DNA from: Gammaproteobacteria bacterium
GTDB lineage: Bacteria > Pseudomonadota > Gammaproteobacteria > UBA6429 > Thiohalophilaceae
Direction of reading: 5' to 3'
DNA length: 64,000 bases
Assembly (NCBI GenBank): GCA_029880855.1
Contig: JAOUNS010000013.1
Coordinates: forward strand, 1 to 64,000
The position numbers and the translations under genes are program-made. Of this stretch, positions 25,858 to 36,440 are shown one piece after another (within the stretch, counting starts at the first letter, position 1; each line of letters opens with the position of its first letter). Under the pieces are notes generated by a model. That model had not been told where the DNA came from. It did not search any database and was given only the letters and a program-made list of their open reading frames with translations.

Positions 25858-26583
25858 TTACAGATTCAACAGGATCTCTTCTTCTTCAGCGGATGGCTCA
25901 AAGCCATGATGTTCATAGTGACTAAATATAGCTTCGACGATTTCCTGGGGATTGTCCAGGATCTGGATCAAATCCAGGTCTTCGGGGTTGATGGTTTTTT
26001 CCGCCACCATGGTCGTGGCGAACCAGTCGATCAGCCCCTCCCAGAAGGGACGATGCACAAGAATGATGGGGATGCGCCGGGTCTTGCGGGTCTGCACCAG
26101 GGTCAGGATCTCCGCCAACTCATCCAGCGTGCCAAAACCGCCGGGCATCACCACATAGGCGGCGGCATATTTCACAAACATCACCTTGCGCGAGAAAAAA
26201 TGGCGAAAGGTGAGGGAGATATCCTGATAGGGATTACCGGCCTGCTCATGGGGAAGCTGAATATTCAGGCCGATGCTGGGTGATTTGCCCTCAAAGGCCC
26301 CTTTGTTGGCCGCCTCCATGATGCCGGGACCGCCGCCGCTCACCACGGAAAAACCGGCATCAGACAGGGCGCGGGCGATCTCCACCGTGAGTTGATAATA
26401 CTGGTGATCCGGTTTGGTTCGCGCCGAGCCGAAGATGCTCACGGAGGGCTTGATGCGCGCCAGACGCTCAAAACCTTCAACGAATTCCGCCATGATCTGG
26501 AAAATTTTCCAGGATTCACGGGTCAGACTGGTGTCATTCACGGGGTTCATGCCCGGGTGCAGGGATTTGGTTCTGTCAGTCAT
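25858..26583 (-). CDS. LOG family nucleotide phosphoribohydrolase-like protein
   Basis: The 241-residue protein is of the LOG/lysine-decarboxylase-like family: GSARTKPDHQYYQL near residue 52, SVVSGGGPGIMEAANKGAFEG near 80, and the signature PGGFGTLDELAEIL near 147. Family members cleave the ribose from nucleoside 5'-monophosphates. It is the older, longer bacterial form (as in E. coli PpnN-like or generic TIGR00730) rather than the plant enzyme. It is divergent from polA with 151 bases between, and is followed by DUF2782. Confidence 0.9.
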   Translation of the reverse strand: MTDRTKSLHPGMNPVNDTSLTRESWKIFQIMAEFVEGFERLARIKPSVSIFGSARTKPDHQYYQLTVEIARALSDAGFSVVSGGGPGIMEAANKGAFEGKSPSIGLNIQLPHEQAGNPYQDISLTFRHFFSRKVMFVKYAAAYVVMPGGFGTLDELAEILTLVQTRKTRRIPIILVHRPFWEGLIDWFATTMVAEKTINPEDLDLIQILDNPQEIVEAIFSHYEHHGFEPSAEEEEILLNL

Positions 26584-26734
26584 TGAGGTATGTCATATGC
26601 GCAATAAAGGATGTGCCCATTATAGAGAGAAAACCGTTCCGTAACAGAAGAAAAGCGAAATGGTCGTACCGCTGCACAGGGGGAGGTGTTAAAATTTTTT
26701 ACCCAAAATGACCATAAAATAAGCAAGCCTGCCC

Positions 26735-29494
26735 ATGCCGAAAAAACCTCAAGCCCCGCTGGTTCTGGTGGACGGATCGTCCTACCTGTTCCGCGCTTAC
26801 CACGCGATGCCATCGCTGACCAATTCCAAAGGTCAACACACCGGCGCCATCTATGGTGTGGTGAATATGATGAAACGTCTGCTCAAGGACTATGGCTCGG
26901 AACATATCGCCGTGGTGTTTGACGCCAAGGGCAAAACCTTCCGCAATGACATGTACAAGGAGTACAAGGCCAATCGTCCGCCCATGCCGGATGATCTGCG
27001 CGAACAGATCAAACCCATCCACGAGATCATCGACGCCATGGGCCTGCCCTTGCTGGTGGTGGAAGGGGTGGAGGCCGATGACGTGATCGGCACCCTGGCG
27101 CAACAGGCCACCGAGATGGGCATGGATGCGGTGATCTCCACCGGCGACAAGGACATGGCGCAACTGGTCAACCGGCATGTCACACTGGTCAACACCATGA
27201 CCGATACCACCATGGATATCGACGGTGTGAAAGAAAAATTCGGTGTCACACCGGCACAGATCATCGACTATCTGGCCCTTATCGGTGACACGGTGGATAA
27301 CGTGCCCGGTGTACCCAAGGTCGGACCCAAGACAGCGGTGAAGTGGCTGGATGAATTCGGTTCACTGGATACCATCATGCAAAACGCTGAAGGCATCAAG
27401 GGCAAGGTGGGTGAGAACCTGCGCGACAGTCTCGACTTTCTGCCACTGTCACGCGAGCTGGTCACCATCAAGTGTGATGTGGCGCTGGATGTAACACCTG
27501 ATGCCATCAAGACAAAGCCGATGGATAACGACAAACTCATCCGGCTGTTTCAGGAGTTTGAATTCAAAACCTGGCTGAAAGAATTGCTCGGCGAAGGCGG
27601 CACACAGGCACCACAGCAAGAGACAGCGAAGTCATCCGCTGCGTCGAAACCGGACGCAACACCGAAGGCACAAGGCAAGGGTGACTACACCACCATCTTC
27701 AGCAAAGCCGATCTTAATAGCTGGCTGGGCAAACTGAAAAAGGCAAAACTGTTTGCCTTTGATCTGGAAACCACCAGTCTGGATTACATGCAGGCGGAGA
27801 TCGTCGGTCTCTCTTTCGCCATCGACGAAGGTGAAGCCGCCTATGTCCCGCTGGCCCATGACGCCATGGGCGATCCCGCTGTCAATCAACAACTGGATCG
27901 TAACGAGGTACTGGCCCTGCTCAAACCCTTACTCGAAGATCCCAGCCAGGCCAAACTGGGTCAGAACCTGAAATACGACAAAAACGTGCTGGCCAACTAC
28001 GACATCAACATGCAGGGCATCAAATTTGATTCCATGCTGGAGTCGTATGTGTTGAACAGCACCGCTACGCGCCACAACATGGATACCCTGGCGCTGAAGT
28101 ATCTGGGTTATAACACCATCCACTTTGAAGACATCGCCGGTAAAGGAGTGAAACAACTCACCTTTAACCAGATCGACATCGACAAGGCCGCCGAGTATGC
28201 GGCAGAAGATGCCGACATTACCCTGCGCCTGCACAACACCCTGTGGCCCATGTTGCAGGCGATCCCCAGTCTGGCAAAGGTCTTCAACGAGATCGAAATG
28301 CCCTTGCTGCCCATCCTGGCGCAAATGGAATACACCGGCGTGTTGATCGACACCAAACTGCTGGCCGAGCAAAGCAAACAACTGGCCAAACGATTGCAGG
28401 AACTGGAAAGAGAGGCATACAACGTCGCCGGTGAAGAGTTTAATCTGGGATCACCGAAACAGATCCAGACCATCTTCTTCGACAAACTCAAGCTGCCGGT
28501 GATCGCCAAGACACCCAAGGGACAACCCTCCACCGCAGAAAATGTGCTGGAAGAACTGGCAGCACAACACGAACTGCCCCGGCTGATCCTCGAACATCGC
28601 GGCCTGAGCAAGCTCAAGTCCACCTATACGGACAAACTGCCTGATCAGATCAATAAACGTACCGGTCGCGTACACACCTCCTATCATCAGGCGGTGGCGG
28701 CCACCGGACGCTTGTCTTCTTCTGATCCCAACCTGCAAAACATCCCCATTCGCACCGAAGAGGGACGGCGCATCCGCAAGGCCTTCATCGCTGCACCGGG
28801 TACTAAACTCATCGCCGCCGATTACTCGCAGATCGAATTACGCATCATGGCCCACCTGTCGAATGACCCGGGTCTGCTCAAGGCCTTCAACGCCGGTGAA
28901 GATGTGCATCGCGCCACCGCTGCAGAAGTCTTCGGCCTCGCACCGGATCAGGTTACCTCTGATCAGCGTCGCTCCGCCAAGGCCATCAACTTCGGATTGA
29001 TCTATGGCATGTCTGCCTTTGGGCTGGCCAAACAACTGGATGTGGGGCGCAACGAAGCGCAGGAATATATCGACCTCTATTTCAAACGTTACCCCGGCGT
29101 AAAGGATTACATGGAACAGACCCGCCTGCTGGCCAAGGAACAGGGCTATGTGGAAACCGTCTTCGGTCGGCGCCTGTATATCCCGGAGATCAACGCGAGC
29201 AATGCACAGCGTCGTCAATATGCCGAACGCACCGCCATCAACGCCCCCATGCAAGGCACGGCGGCGGATATTATCAAGCGCGCCATGATCAATCTGGCCA
29301 GGGTCATCCCGGACCAGAGCTACTCGATTAAAATGATCATGCAGGTGCATGACGAACTGGTCTTCGAAGTGGCAGAAGAAAAACTCACTGCTGCTGAACA
29401 GCTGATCAGAGAGAACATGGTTACCGCCGCCGAACTCAAGGTCCCGCTGGTGGTGGATGTGGGTACCGGTGATAACTGGGATGAAGCGCATTAA
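26735..29494 (+). CDS. polA: DNA polymerase I
   Basis: PolA fills gaps and removes RNA primers. The 919-residue protein has all three domains: the 5' nuclease (1-290; [37 protein letters not shown]), a linker rich in Ala/Lys/Thr (about 293-320), a 3'-5' exonuclease with [11 protein letters not shown] near 345 whose Asp and Glu are intact, and the polymerase (motif [15 protein letters not shown], motif [15 protein letters not shown], motif [10 protein letters not shown] near the end). It should be fully active. Its start is conserved ([18 protein letters not shown]). It is followed by two TPR genes on the same strand. Confidence 0.98.
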   Translation: MPKKPQAPLVLVDGSSYLFRAYHAMPSLTNSKGQHTGAIYGVVNMMKRLLKDYGSEHIAVVFDAKGKTFRNDMYKEYKANRPPMPDDLREQIKPIHEIIDAMGLPLLVVEGVEADDVIGTLAQQATEMGMDAVISTGDKDMAQLVNRHVTLVNTMTDTTMDIDGVKEKFGVTPAQIIDYLALIGDTVDNVPGVPKVGPKTAVKWLDEFGSLDTIMQNAEGIKGKVGENLRDSLDFLPLSRELVTIKCDVALDVTPDAIKTKPMDNDKLIRLFQEFEFKTWLKELLGEGGTQAPQQETAKSSAASKPDATPKAQGKGDYTTIFSKADLNSWLGKLKKAKLFAFDLETTSLDYMQAEIVGLSFAIDEGEAAYVPLAHDAMGDPAVNQQLDRNEVLALLKPLLEDPSQAKLGQNLKYDKNVLANYDINMQGIKFDSMLESYVLNSTATRHNMDTLALKYLGYNTIHFEDIAGKGVKQLTFNQIDIDKAAEYAAEDADITLRLHNTLWPMLQAIPSLAKVFNEIEMPLLPILAQMEYTGVLIDTKLLAEQSKQLAKRLQELEREAYNVAGEEFNLGSPKQIQTIFFDKLKLPVIAKTPKGQPSTAENVLEELAAQHELPRLILEHRGLSKLKSTYTDKLPDQINKRTGRVHTSYHQAVAATGRLSSSDPNLQNIPIRTEEGRRIRKAFIAAPGTKLIAADYSQIELRIMAHLSNDPGLLKAFNAGEDVHRATAAEVFGLAPDQVTSDQRRSAKAINFGLIYGMSAFGLAKQLDVGRNEAQEYIDLYFKRYPGVKDYMEQTRLLAKEQGYVETVFGRRLYIPEINASNAQRRQYAERTAINAPMQGTAADIIKRAMINLARVIPDQSYSIKMIMQVHDELVFEVAEEKLTAAEQLIRENMVTAAELKVPLVVDVGTGDNWDEAH

Positions 29495-29536
29495 CCTCAA
29501 TCAGTGATTTGAGGTGTCAGCCAGGGAGATGAAGGT

Positions 29537-30370
29537 ATGAATCAGAAGTTGATACAGCGGGACGCAATCCATGTCGGGATGATGGTGACGATAGGCATGA
29601 CTGCATGGGCAGTCATCTTTTTCTTACTGTCCGAAACAAGTCTGGGCGGTTTAGCGGCTGACCGTTACGCAATGGAACATCACTCTGAGCAGGGGTGGCG
29701 GTATTACAGAGCAAGGAAATACGAATCGGCCATCAGCGCTTTTGAAAGGGCCATTGAACTTGAGCCTGATGACGCAGATAGTCACATGGGGATTGGTTAT
29801 TCTCTCGCCGCACTTAAAGAGGACCGAGCCGCAATTGCCAAATACAGCAAGGCGCTGGAGTTGGGTGGGGATGAGCGAACACTCTATGTATCCAGGGCGC
29901 ATTCTTATAACTCACTCAAACAACACGAATTGGCATTGGCGGATTTAGACAGGGCACTGGGACTGGAAAAGTTTGACCCGCAACTGCACATCCTCCATGG
30001 TTATACCAATACTCTAATGAAAAATTATCCTCATGCTATCAGTGATTATAAATATGCTATTGTGCTCGATCCGGATAATGGCGAGGCGCAAAATGATCTG
30101 GCGTGGATTTATGCCACCGCAACGGACAAGCGTTATCACAATGGCAGGCTTGCTGTGCAACATGCCAAACGGGCCTGTGAAATAAGCCGGTACAAGGATA
30201 TCAGCCATATAGATACACTGGCGGCATCCTATGCCCGCAATGGTGAATTTGACAAGGCTATCAAATGGGAGCAAAAGGCGATCGACATGCTTGTATCAAA
30301 TAAGGATATGCAGACAAGTCTGGCCAAGCGTCTTGAGCTTTACAGGAAGAATAAGGCGTATGTTGAGTGA
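29537..30370 (+). CDS. Membrane-anchored TPR protein
   Basis: The 277-residue protein has one N-terminal membrane anchor (about 14-36, VGMMVTIGMTAWAVIFFLL) and then five or so tetratricopeptide repeats in the periplasm (GWRYYRARKYESAISAFERAIELEPDD and similar). Its last 110 residues are closely related to the next protein (NDLAWIYATATDKRYHNG; IDTLAASYARNGEFDKAI). The two are adjacent on one strand with 62 bases between and are probably paralogues by tandem duplication. GGGAGATGAAGG upstream supports the start. Function unknown; TPRs bind protein partners. Confidence 0.8.
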   Translation: MNQKLIQRDAIHVGMMVTIGMTAWAVIFFLLSETSLGGLAADRYAMEHHSEQGWRYYRARKYESAISAFERAIELEPDDADSHMGIGYSLAALKEDRAAIAKYSKALELGGDERTLYVSRAHSYNSLKQHELALADLDRALGLEKFDPQLHILHGYTNTLMKNYPHAISDYKYAIVLDPDNGEAQNDLAWIYATATDKRYHNGRLAVQHAKRACEISRYKDISHIDTLAASYARNGEFDKAIKWEQKAIDMLVSNKDMQTSLAKRLELYRKNKAYVE

Positions 30371-30432
30371 TCAGACTTTGGAATATAATAATTGAACTCT
30401 ATAAAACAATAGTCAGTTAGCAGTGGAGAAGA

Positions 30433-31488
30433 ATGTTGTTCTTTAACAATAAAAATCAACCATTATTGGTCTGTCTGCAAGGGGTGATTTACAGCATGTT
30501 ATTGACTGCTCTTGTACCGGCAATGGCAGGAGTTTCAGAAAAATCCGGCAGTGGTAGAAATGCGGTACCTGCTGAAAAAGAAACGGCTCAGGGTTATTTT
30601 GATCGCGGCCTGCAGTATTACTATGAAGGGAAATATGAGCCGGCTGTCAATGAACTGGAACAGGCCCTTCGCATAGAGCCGAACCATATAGAAGCGAATT
30701 ATATGCTGGGGTATTTGCTACATAAACAGAAGAAATATGCGGCAGCGCTGGAACGATTCAATAAAATTATACAGCTTAAGCCAAACAGGAAAGATATTTA
30801 TGTAAGTCGTGCAATTACCTATTCAGCCATGAGACGGTTTGATGAGTCATTGCAGGATTTTGCCCTGGAGCTGTCAAAAAATCCAAAGAACCATAGAATC
30901 TATTTAAATCGTGGTAATGTATACACCATGAAAAGACAGTTTGATCTGGCCATGGAGGATTATAACAAGGCACTAAAACTGAAACCTGACTATGCCAAAG
31001 CATTCAGGGCGCGTGGGAAAATTTATCATCATCAAAAAAAATATGAACAGGCTCTTCTCGAATTGAACGCCGCACTGGACAGCGATCCGGGATACGCCAG
31101 GGCATACACCACGCGGGGGAATATTCATAACAAAATGGACAAGTACCAACTGGCGCTGGATGATCATCAGAATGCAGTCGCACTGGCGACGAATGATTAT
31201 CTTCCACCTAATGATCTAGCATGGTTTTTGGCGACAGTTAAAGACAAACAGTATCAGAACGGCAAGCGGGCCATCGAGCTGGCAACGCAAGCCTGTGAAC
31301 TCACCGATTACAAGAATCCGGGTGTTATTGACACACTGGCGGCCGCCTATGCCCGCGCCGGCCGGTTTGACAAGGCTGTGGATTGGCAGCTAAAAGCAAT
31401 TAAAGAATCAAAGCCGGGAGACAGCAAGCTGGAAGGAAAAAAACGCAGGCTGGAACTTTATGTCAATCGTCAGGCCTATACTGAATAG
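30433..31488 (+). CDS. Exported TPR protein, paralogue of the previous gene
   Basis: The 351-residue protein has a signal sequence (LLVCLQGVIYSMLLTALVPAMA), then about seven TPR units (for example YFDRGLQYYYEGKYEPAVNELEQALRIEPNH). It has two more repeats than its upstream neighbour and shares the same C-terminal block (NDLAWFLATVKDKQYQNGKRAIEL; VIDTLAAAYARAGRFDKAV). It appears soluble in the periplasm. No partner gene with an enzymatic domain lies nearby. Confidence 0.8.
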   Translation: MLFFNNKNQPLLVCLQGVIYSMLLTALVPAMAGVSEKSGSGRNAVPAEKETAQGYFDRGLQYYYEGKYEPAVNELEQALRIEPNHIEANYMLGYLLHKQKKYAAALERFNKIIQLKPNRKDIYVSRAITYSAMRRFDESLQDFALELSKNPKNHRIYLNRGNVYTMKRQFDLAMEDYNKALKLKPDYAKAFRARGKIYHHQKKYEQALLELNAALDSDPGYARAYTTRGNIHNKMDKYQLALDDHQNAVALATNDYLPPNDLAWFLATVKDKQYQNGKRAIELATQACELTDYKNPGVIDTLAAAYARAGRFDKAVDWQLKAIKESKPGDSKLEGKKRRLELYVNRQAYTE

Positions 31489-31540
31489 GTATATCTGATA
31501 CATCTGTTACTAAACACCAATGAGGTGTGACGGAGGTAAT

Positions 31541-31828
31541 ATGGCCTTTCCGCTTTCAACTGTACTGACCGCTGCACCGGGCATCCTCTCGGCTGCGGCT
31601 GATCTGATCAAACTTATCCGCAACCGCAAACAAAGCGATACCCAACAACAACTCACCGCCGCACAACTTGACGAAGTCGTCACCCTGCTGGAACAACAGG
31701 CTGTGGTCATCGAAGAACTGGCGCGCAACAACAGCGAACTGGCACTGGCGGTGCGCAATAATCGACGACTGGCTGTCGGGACGGCGATATTGGCGGTGAC
31801 AGCGATTGTGGTGGCGGTGGTGGTTTAG
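31541..31828 (+). CDS. Small coiled-coil protein with C-terminal membrane helix
   Basis: The 95-residue product starts at the ATG at 31541, which has GGAGG six bases upstream; the frame also opens earlier without such a site. Residues 30-70 are Gln/Glu-rich and coiled-coil like (QQQLTAAQLDEVVTLLEQQAVVIEELARNN), and the last 20 are a membrane helix (AVGTAILAVTAIVVAVVV). It would be tail-anchored. I know no function. It borders the structured repeat on its 3' side. Confidence 0.6.
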   Translation: MAFPLSTVLTAAPGILSAAADLIKLIRNRKQSDTQQQLTAAQLDEVVTLLEQQAVVIEELARNNSELALAVRNNRRLAVGTAILAVTAIVVAVVV

Positions 31829-31983
31829 GTTTTGTTGTGGTTGTTATTGTGTGGCGATGGCTGTTCATTTTCTCTTGTGTAGTCGACCAAGGTTGTTCTT
31901 ATCGGAAAAGCCGCTAAATTTCGCCTGCTGCTGTGTGACTTCACCCTACAGATCTGACTGGCTTTGGAAAGCACCTTTTGTTT

Positions 31984-32713
31984 ATTCAATGTTGTTGTTT
32001 CGCCCGCCACTACGTGGCTGAGGCGAGTGACTTTTCTTTGCGTTGTCCAAATGAAAGTCACCAAAGCAAAGGACACCCCATCGGCGAAAACGTGGTTGCG
32101 ATGGATTTCATCCTGTCATTGGCAGAAGGGGCGGTCGCTCCCGGCACCCTGCCTCCCGCGACATTAGTCCACCCATGGACGTCATCCATGCCCCTCTGCC
32201 AATGCGCGGCATCCCTGCCGCGATTGATTGATGATGAAATGCATCTCAACCACTCGCCGATGATGGGGCCGATCCTCGAGGCAAGGTTCTTGTATATGGC
32301 TAAGCCTGCTTTAAACATGATACTCGGGGGAGTGGTCATTCCCTTTGCTGCCATGTGATTGGATTTTATTTTTGCATCGATAGAGTGGCGACAGGATGTC
32401 GCTGTTTGACAAAGGGCCAGGGAAGGCCCTTTTGTCAAACTCAGGCAAAAATCAAAACCAATCACAGGTTCAGGGCAGCAAGGTGGCCTTCTCTTTGGTC
32501 ACTTTCTCTTGGCCGCGCAAGAGAAAGTGACCCGCCTCAGCCACGTAGTGGCGGGCGGAACACAGCGATATTAAATAATGCGAATTTTCTTTCCTCAGCC
32601 ACGCAGTGGCGGGCGAAACAAAGCAACGTTGAATGAATCAGCGATACGCGCTCCCGGCAGGGAGTGAAACAAAGAGATACCAGACGAACAGCATGCGATG
32701 CCGCGCAGCGGCA
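31984..32713. repeat. Structured dispersed repeat, copy B, with inverted ends
   Basis: This covers the 916-base gap 31829-32744, which has no credible gene. A 35-base inverted repeat bounds the core: 32001-32035 pairs with 32523-32557 at 32 of 35 positions. A solo copy of the end lies at 32594-32617. Inside are hairpin 32117-32132/32189-32203 (57-base loop), the stretch 32196-32345 shared with copy A, an outer stem 32354-32375/32445-32466 around hairpins 32388-32392/32398-32402 (loop AGGAT) and 32405-32418/32425-32439 (loop AGGGAA), then 32497-32511/32518-32532. A short palindrome TGCCGCGCAGCGGCA closes it. Small frames across it are shadows of palindromes. It may be a MITE-like or structured RNA element. 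Confidence 0.85.
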
Positions 32714-32744
32714 GACAAAACAAAACACCCAACAAACAACCCCC

Positions 32745-33221
32745 TCACCCTGTCAACATATCCACCGGCAACGCCGTCTTGTCCACCACCTTGCGCATAA
32801 CAAAGCTGGAGTGGACGCCGCTGACGCCTTCGATGCGGGTGATTTTGTTAAGCAGCAGCACCTGGTAGGCGTCCATGTCTTCCACCACCACTTTTAACTG
32901 GTAGTCGGCGTCCTGGCCGGTGATGAGCAGGCATTCCATCACTTCCGGCAGTTCACTCACTTTGGTTTCGAAGTTGGCGAAGCGTTCCGGGGTGTGGCGG
33001 TCCATGGAGATGTGGATGAGGGCCATGAGGCTGAGGCCGAGTTTTTTGGCGTCGAGCAGGGCGCGATAGCCGGTGATGTAGCCTTCCTCTTCCAGAGTGC
33101 GGACCCGGCGCAGGCAGGGTGAGGGGGAGAGGCCGATGCGGTCGGCCAGGTCCTGGTTGCTGATCCGGCCGTCCTGCTGCAGGATGGCGAGGATTTGGCG
33201 ATCATAGCGGTCGATTGTCAT
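32745..33221 (-). CDS. Lrp/AsnC family transcriptional regulator
   Basis: The 158-residue protein has an N-terminal HTH (DRQILAILQQDGRISNQDLADRIGLSPSPCLRRVRTLEEEGYI) and a C-terminal ligand-binding RAM domain (LMALIHISMDR, VMECLLITGQDADYQLKVVVEDMDAY). Such regulators respond to amino acids, usually Leu, and often control neighbouring or divergent genes. It is divergent from leuA across 292 bases, which makes leuA a natural target. It starts where the open frame begins, with no better start visible. Confidence 0.92.
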   Translation of the reverse strand: MTIDRYDRQILAILQQDGRISNQDLADRIGLSPSPCLRRVRTLEEEGYITGYRALLDAKKLGLSLMALIHISMDRHTPERFANFETKVSELPEVMECLLITGQDADYQLKVVVEDMDAYQVLLLNKITRIEGVSGVHSSFVMRKVVDKTALPVDMLTG

Positions 33222-33513
33222 GGAATTGCGCCTGTTTCAGTATTGCGGGCATAAAATAATTAAAAGATATCTGTATGAGACATAATATTGCGATATCTAT
33301 CAAAATCAAGCACGAATTCGCAAGAAAATTCCCCGCAATAGCACGTATGCTTACACATACTTCCCACAAGGAAGCAGAACCGGTCTTTGGACCGGTCCGA
33401 TCCCGATAAACCGGCCTCACAAGGGCGGGTGGTAGGCCAAAACCGATACCGGAGGCGGCGGCAAACAGCGGATCACAGGCAAGCGCACTTATATATATAC
33501 AACGGAGTACCCC
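33222..33513. other. lrp-leuA divergent intergenic region with a hairpin
   Basis: ACCGGTC (33379-33385) and GACCGGT (33390-33396) form a strong hairpin around TTTG, 118 bases before leuA. There is no following T-run, so it is not a simple terminator. A 20-codon frame at 33347-33409 runs through it but has a single Leu codon and no ribosome site, so a Leu attenuator is not supported. A TATATATATA run is near 33491-33499. No further genes. Confidence 0.5.
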
Positions 33514-35184
33514 ATGACACACTTCGATCACCGCAAGTACCGACCTGCGCCGGTCATGGTCCTGCCGCAGCGGCAATGGCCCAACCGCACCATCACCAGC
33601 GCACCCCGCTGGGCCAGTGTGGATCTGCGTGACGGTAACCAGGCGCTGCTGGAACCCATGACCGTGAGCCAGAAACGGCGCATGTGGGATCTGCTGGTCA
33701 GGCTGGGTCTGAAGGAGATCGAAGTGGGTTTTCCCGCCGCCAGCCAACACGACTTCGATTTTGTCCGCCGGCTGATCGAGGAGAACCGCATCCCTGACGA
33801 TGTCACCATTCAGGTATTGGTGCAGGCGCGGGAAGAACTCATCAAGCGCACCTTTGAATCACTCATCGGCGTCAAGCGCGCCATTGTGCATGTCTATAAC
33901 TCCACCTCCACCGTACAACGTGAGCGGGTCTTTGGTATGGACAGGGAAGGCATCAAGGCGATTGCAGTGCGTGGCGCCGAATGGGTGCAACGTGAAGCCG
34001 GGCGCTATCCCGATGTTGACTGGACCTTCCAGTATTCACCGGAGAGTTTTACCAGCACGGAAATGGATTATGCGGTTGAGGTGTGCGATGCGGTGATTGA
34101 TGTCTGGCAACCCACGCCGGACAAACCCTGCATTATCAATCTGCCTTCGACCGTGGAAGTGAATACGCCCAACGTGTTTGCTGATCAGATCGAATACTTC
34201 GCCGGGCATGTGAGTCGACGTGACAGCATTATTATTTCCGTTCACACCCATAATGATCGCGGCTGCGCCGTGGCGGCGGCTGAGTTGGCGGTACTGGCCG
34301 GGGCTGATCGGGTGGAAGGCACTCTGTTGGGTAATGGTGAGCGCACCGGTAACATGGACATCGTCACCATGGCCATGAATCTCTACAGTCAGGGGATCGA
34401 TCCCCAACTGGATCTCTCCAATCCCGATGAGATCATCCATGTCGCCACCGAATGTACCGGCATCCCGCTCAATCCGCGCCATCCGTGGATCGGCGAGCTG
34501 GTCTATACCGCCTTTTCCGGCAGTCACCAGGATGCGATTCGCAAGTGTCTGCATCAACAGCGAGAGGATGAACACTGGCAAGTCGCCTATCTGCCCATCG
34601 ATCCCAAAGATCTGGGCCGTGACTATCAGGCGGTGATCCGAGTCAACAGTCAATCGGGCAAGGGCGGTGTGGCCTTTGTACTGGAACGTGACTATGGCCT
34701 GCATCTGCCGCGCTGGATACAAACCGAGTTGGCGGGCATGGTCCAGCAGGTCAGTGAAACGCAACAGGGTGAAGTGGACAGCGCGACCATTCATCATTTG
34801 TTCCAGGCATTTTTTGTGCTGCCCGACAGCCCGGTAGCATTGGCCGGTTATCGTCTGGATCGCAGCGACAACCATGAGGCCATCAATCTGCTGTTAAAGC
34901 AGGGACAGCGTGAGTTGCAGTTACAGGGTGAGGGCGAAGGCGCCATCTCCGCCTTTGTGGATGCCTGGACGCAGCATTATGGTGAACAGGTGCATGTGGT
35001 GGATTACGCCGAACACGCCATGGGTGAAGGCACCGATGCGGAAGCCGTGGCCTATGTGCAATTAAACGTCAACGGCAAACGCATCAGCGGTGTTGCCTTT
35101 GATCACGACACCACCAGTGCGTCATTAAAGGCGGTCCTGTCCGCACTGAATCGAGCCCAACAAAGCATGATGCAGGTGGCCTGA
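33514..35184 (+). CDS. leuA: 2-isopropylmalate synthase LeuA (long form)
   Basis: LeuA condenses acetyl-CoA with 2-ketoisovalerate, the first step of leucine synthesis. The 556-residue protein is the long-form type seen in actinobacteria and several proteobacteria. The catalytic TIM barrel has [74 protein letters not shown]; the C-terminal regulatory domain (about 440-556) should bind leucine for feedback inhibition. GGAG at 33503-33506 lies upstream of the ATG. No leuBCD genes are adjacent. Confidence 0.96.
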   Translation: MTHFDHRKYRPAPVMVLPQRQWPNRTITSAPRWASVDLRDGNQALLEPMTVSQKRRMWDLLVRLGLKEIEVGFPAASQHDFDFVRRLIEENRIPDDVTIQVLVQAREELIKRTFESLIGVKRAIVHVYNSTSTVQRERVFGMDREGIKAIAVRGAEWVQREAGRYPDVDWTFQYSPESFTSTEMDYAVEVCDAVIDVWQPTPDKPCIINLPSTVEVNTPNVFADQIEYFAGHVSRRDSIIISVHTHNDRGCAVAAAELAVLAGADRVEGTLLGNGERTGNMDIVTMAMNLYSQGIDPQLDLSNPDEIIHVATECTGIPLNPRHPWIGELVYTAFSGSHQDAIRKCLHQQREDEHWQVAYLPIDPKDLGRDYQAVIRVNSQSGKGGVAFVLERDYGLHLPRWIQTELAGMVQQVSETQQGEVDSATIHHLFQAFFVLPDSPVALAGYRLDRSDNHEAINLLLKQGQRELQLQGEGEGAISAFVDAWTQHYGEQVHVVDYAEHAMGEGTDAEAVAYVQLNVNGKRISGVAFDHDTTSASLKAVLSALNRAQQSMMQVA

Positions 35185-35264
35185 TCCCCGCGAGTGACGC
35201 TGACATGATATACGGACAGTGAGTTGCTATACTGTCCGTATCTTCATTATCGACATCAGACACT

Positions 35265-35597
35265 ATGCGACCATCCACCAAAGCCATGCTGTTATCCGCC
35301 CTGGTCCTGCCCGGACTGGGCCAGATGTACCTGAAAAGAACCAAAGCCGGCCTGATCATCATGAGTATCGTGCTCATCGATCTGATCCTGATCCTCGCGC
35401 TGGTCATGTCAGAAGTCACTACCGTACTGGGTTTAATCCAGGCCAGTGGCAGCATGCCGGATATCGTGACCATCTCAACCGAAGTGCACCGCGTCTTCAT
35501 TGAAAACATCTGGGTGAAAGTTCTGGGTTTTGAATTATTCCTTGTCTGGTTTTATGCGGTGCTGGACGCCTGGCGCTCCGGCAGAACGCCGGCCTGA
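35265..35597 (+). CDS. Small two-span membrane protein of unknown function
   Basis: The 110-residue protein starts with the motif LSALVLPGLGQMYLKRTKAGLI, which resembles the opening of TM2/DUF5683-like membrane proteins, then a membrane span (MSIVLIDLILILALVM) and a second one near residues 83-101. It ends 4 bases before the GTG of the hydrolase gene and is probably co-transcribed with it. Function unknown. Confidence 0.65.
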   Translation: MRPSTKAMLLSALVLPGLGQMYLKRTKAGLIIMSIVLIDLILILALVMSEVTTVLGLIQASGSMPDIVTISTEVHRVFIENIWVKVLGFELFLVWFYAVLDAWRSGRTPA

Positions 35598-35601
35598 AAC
35601 C

Positions 35602-36438
35602 GTGACCGAGCAATCGTCCGCATCATCAATAACAACACTGCCGTATGCCGAGATACGGGGCCAGGGTGAAATCAATCTGGTCATGCTGCACGGCTTTACC
35701 CTGAACCGTAAATGCTGGTATTTCGTCGCCCCTGAATTAGCGCAGCAGTATCGGTTGCACCTGATCGACATGATGGGCTTTGGCGAATCCATCGCTCCGC
35801 CCGGGTTTGGATTTACACCCCGGGAACAGGCCGAAGCCGTTGCAGATTATATTGAACAGAACAACCTGCAACGGGTCATCCTGATCGGACACTCCTACGG
35901 CGGTGGTGTCGCATTGCTGACGGAGTTGGTACTCCAGGACAGAGGCTTGCAGGATCGAACAGAAAAGCTGGTCGTGCTGGCGCCGGCGATTTACAAACAA
36001 CCCTTGCCGATCTTTGTGCGTATACCCGGTACACCGCTGCTGGGTTATCTCATGGGCGCGATGATCCCGGCACGCACCACCACCCGACTCACTCTGGAAC
36101 TCACCTATTACGATCCCAAACTCGCCACGCCGGCACAGGTGGACAAGTATGTGGATAATATGAGTGAACCGGTCAAGGCCAGGGCGATACGTCTGACGGC
36201 GCGTCACATCATCCCGCCGGATATCGACACCATCGCCGGGCGTGTCGAAGCACTGCGCAAACCCCTGTTGTTGATCTACGGCACACATGACCGCATCATC
36301 CTGCGCTCCAGCATGGAGCGCCTCGCAGCCTCCGTCAAAGGGTCGCGTTATGAAGTCCTTGAACAATGTGGTCATGTACCGGAAGAGGAAAAACCGGCAG
36401 AGGTCGTAAAACTGATCCGCGAATTTGTCAGCGGTTGA
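35602..36438 (+). CDS. Alpha/beta hydrolase
   Basis: The 278-residue protein has the alpha/beta-hydrolase fold with nucleophile elbow GHSYGGG (about 102-108), an oxyanion-side LHGFTLNRKCW, catalytic Asp in IYGTHDRII and His in CGHVPEEEKP. I start it at GTG 35602, just after the previous stop; the frame also opens at 35530 inside that gene, which would add 24 unlikely residues. The start is not certain because no good ribosome site is seen. Substrate unknown. It is convergent with hemW with 2 bases between stops. Confidence 0.85.
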   Translation: MTEQSSASSITTLPYAEIRGQGEINLVMLHGFTLNRKCWYFVAPELAQQYRLHLIDMMGFGESIAPPGFGFTPREQAEAVADYIEQNNLQRVILIGHSYGGGVALLTELVLQDRGLQDRTEKLVVLAPAIYKQPLPIFVRIPGTPLLGYLMGAMIPARTTTRLTLELTYYDPKLATPAQVDKYVDNMSEPVKARAIRLTARHIIPPDIDTIAGRVEALRKPLLLIYGTHDRIILRSSMERLAASVKGSRYEVLEQCGHVPEEEKPAEVVKLIREFVSG

Positions 36439-36440
36439 GC

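Noticed and set aside
31806-32636. Several 60-135 residue open frames between the small membrane protein and lrp
   Set aside because: All fall in the structured repeat; translations reflect palindromic DNA, have no ribosome sites and no family resemblance.
33347-33409. Possible leucine leader peptide before leuA
   Set aside because: Only one Leu codon, no ribosome site and no terminator/antiterminator pair.
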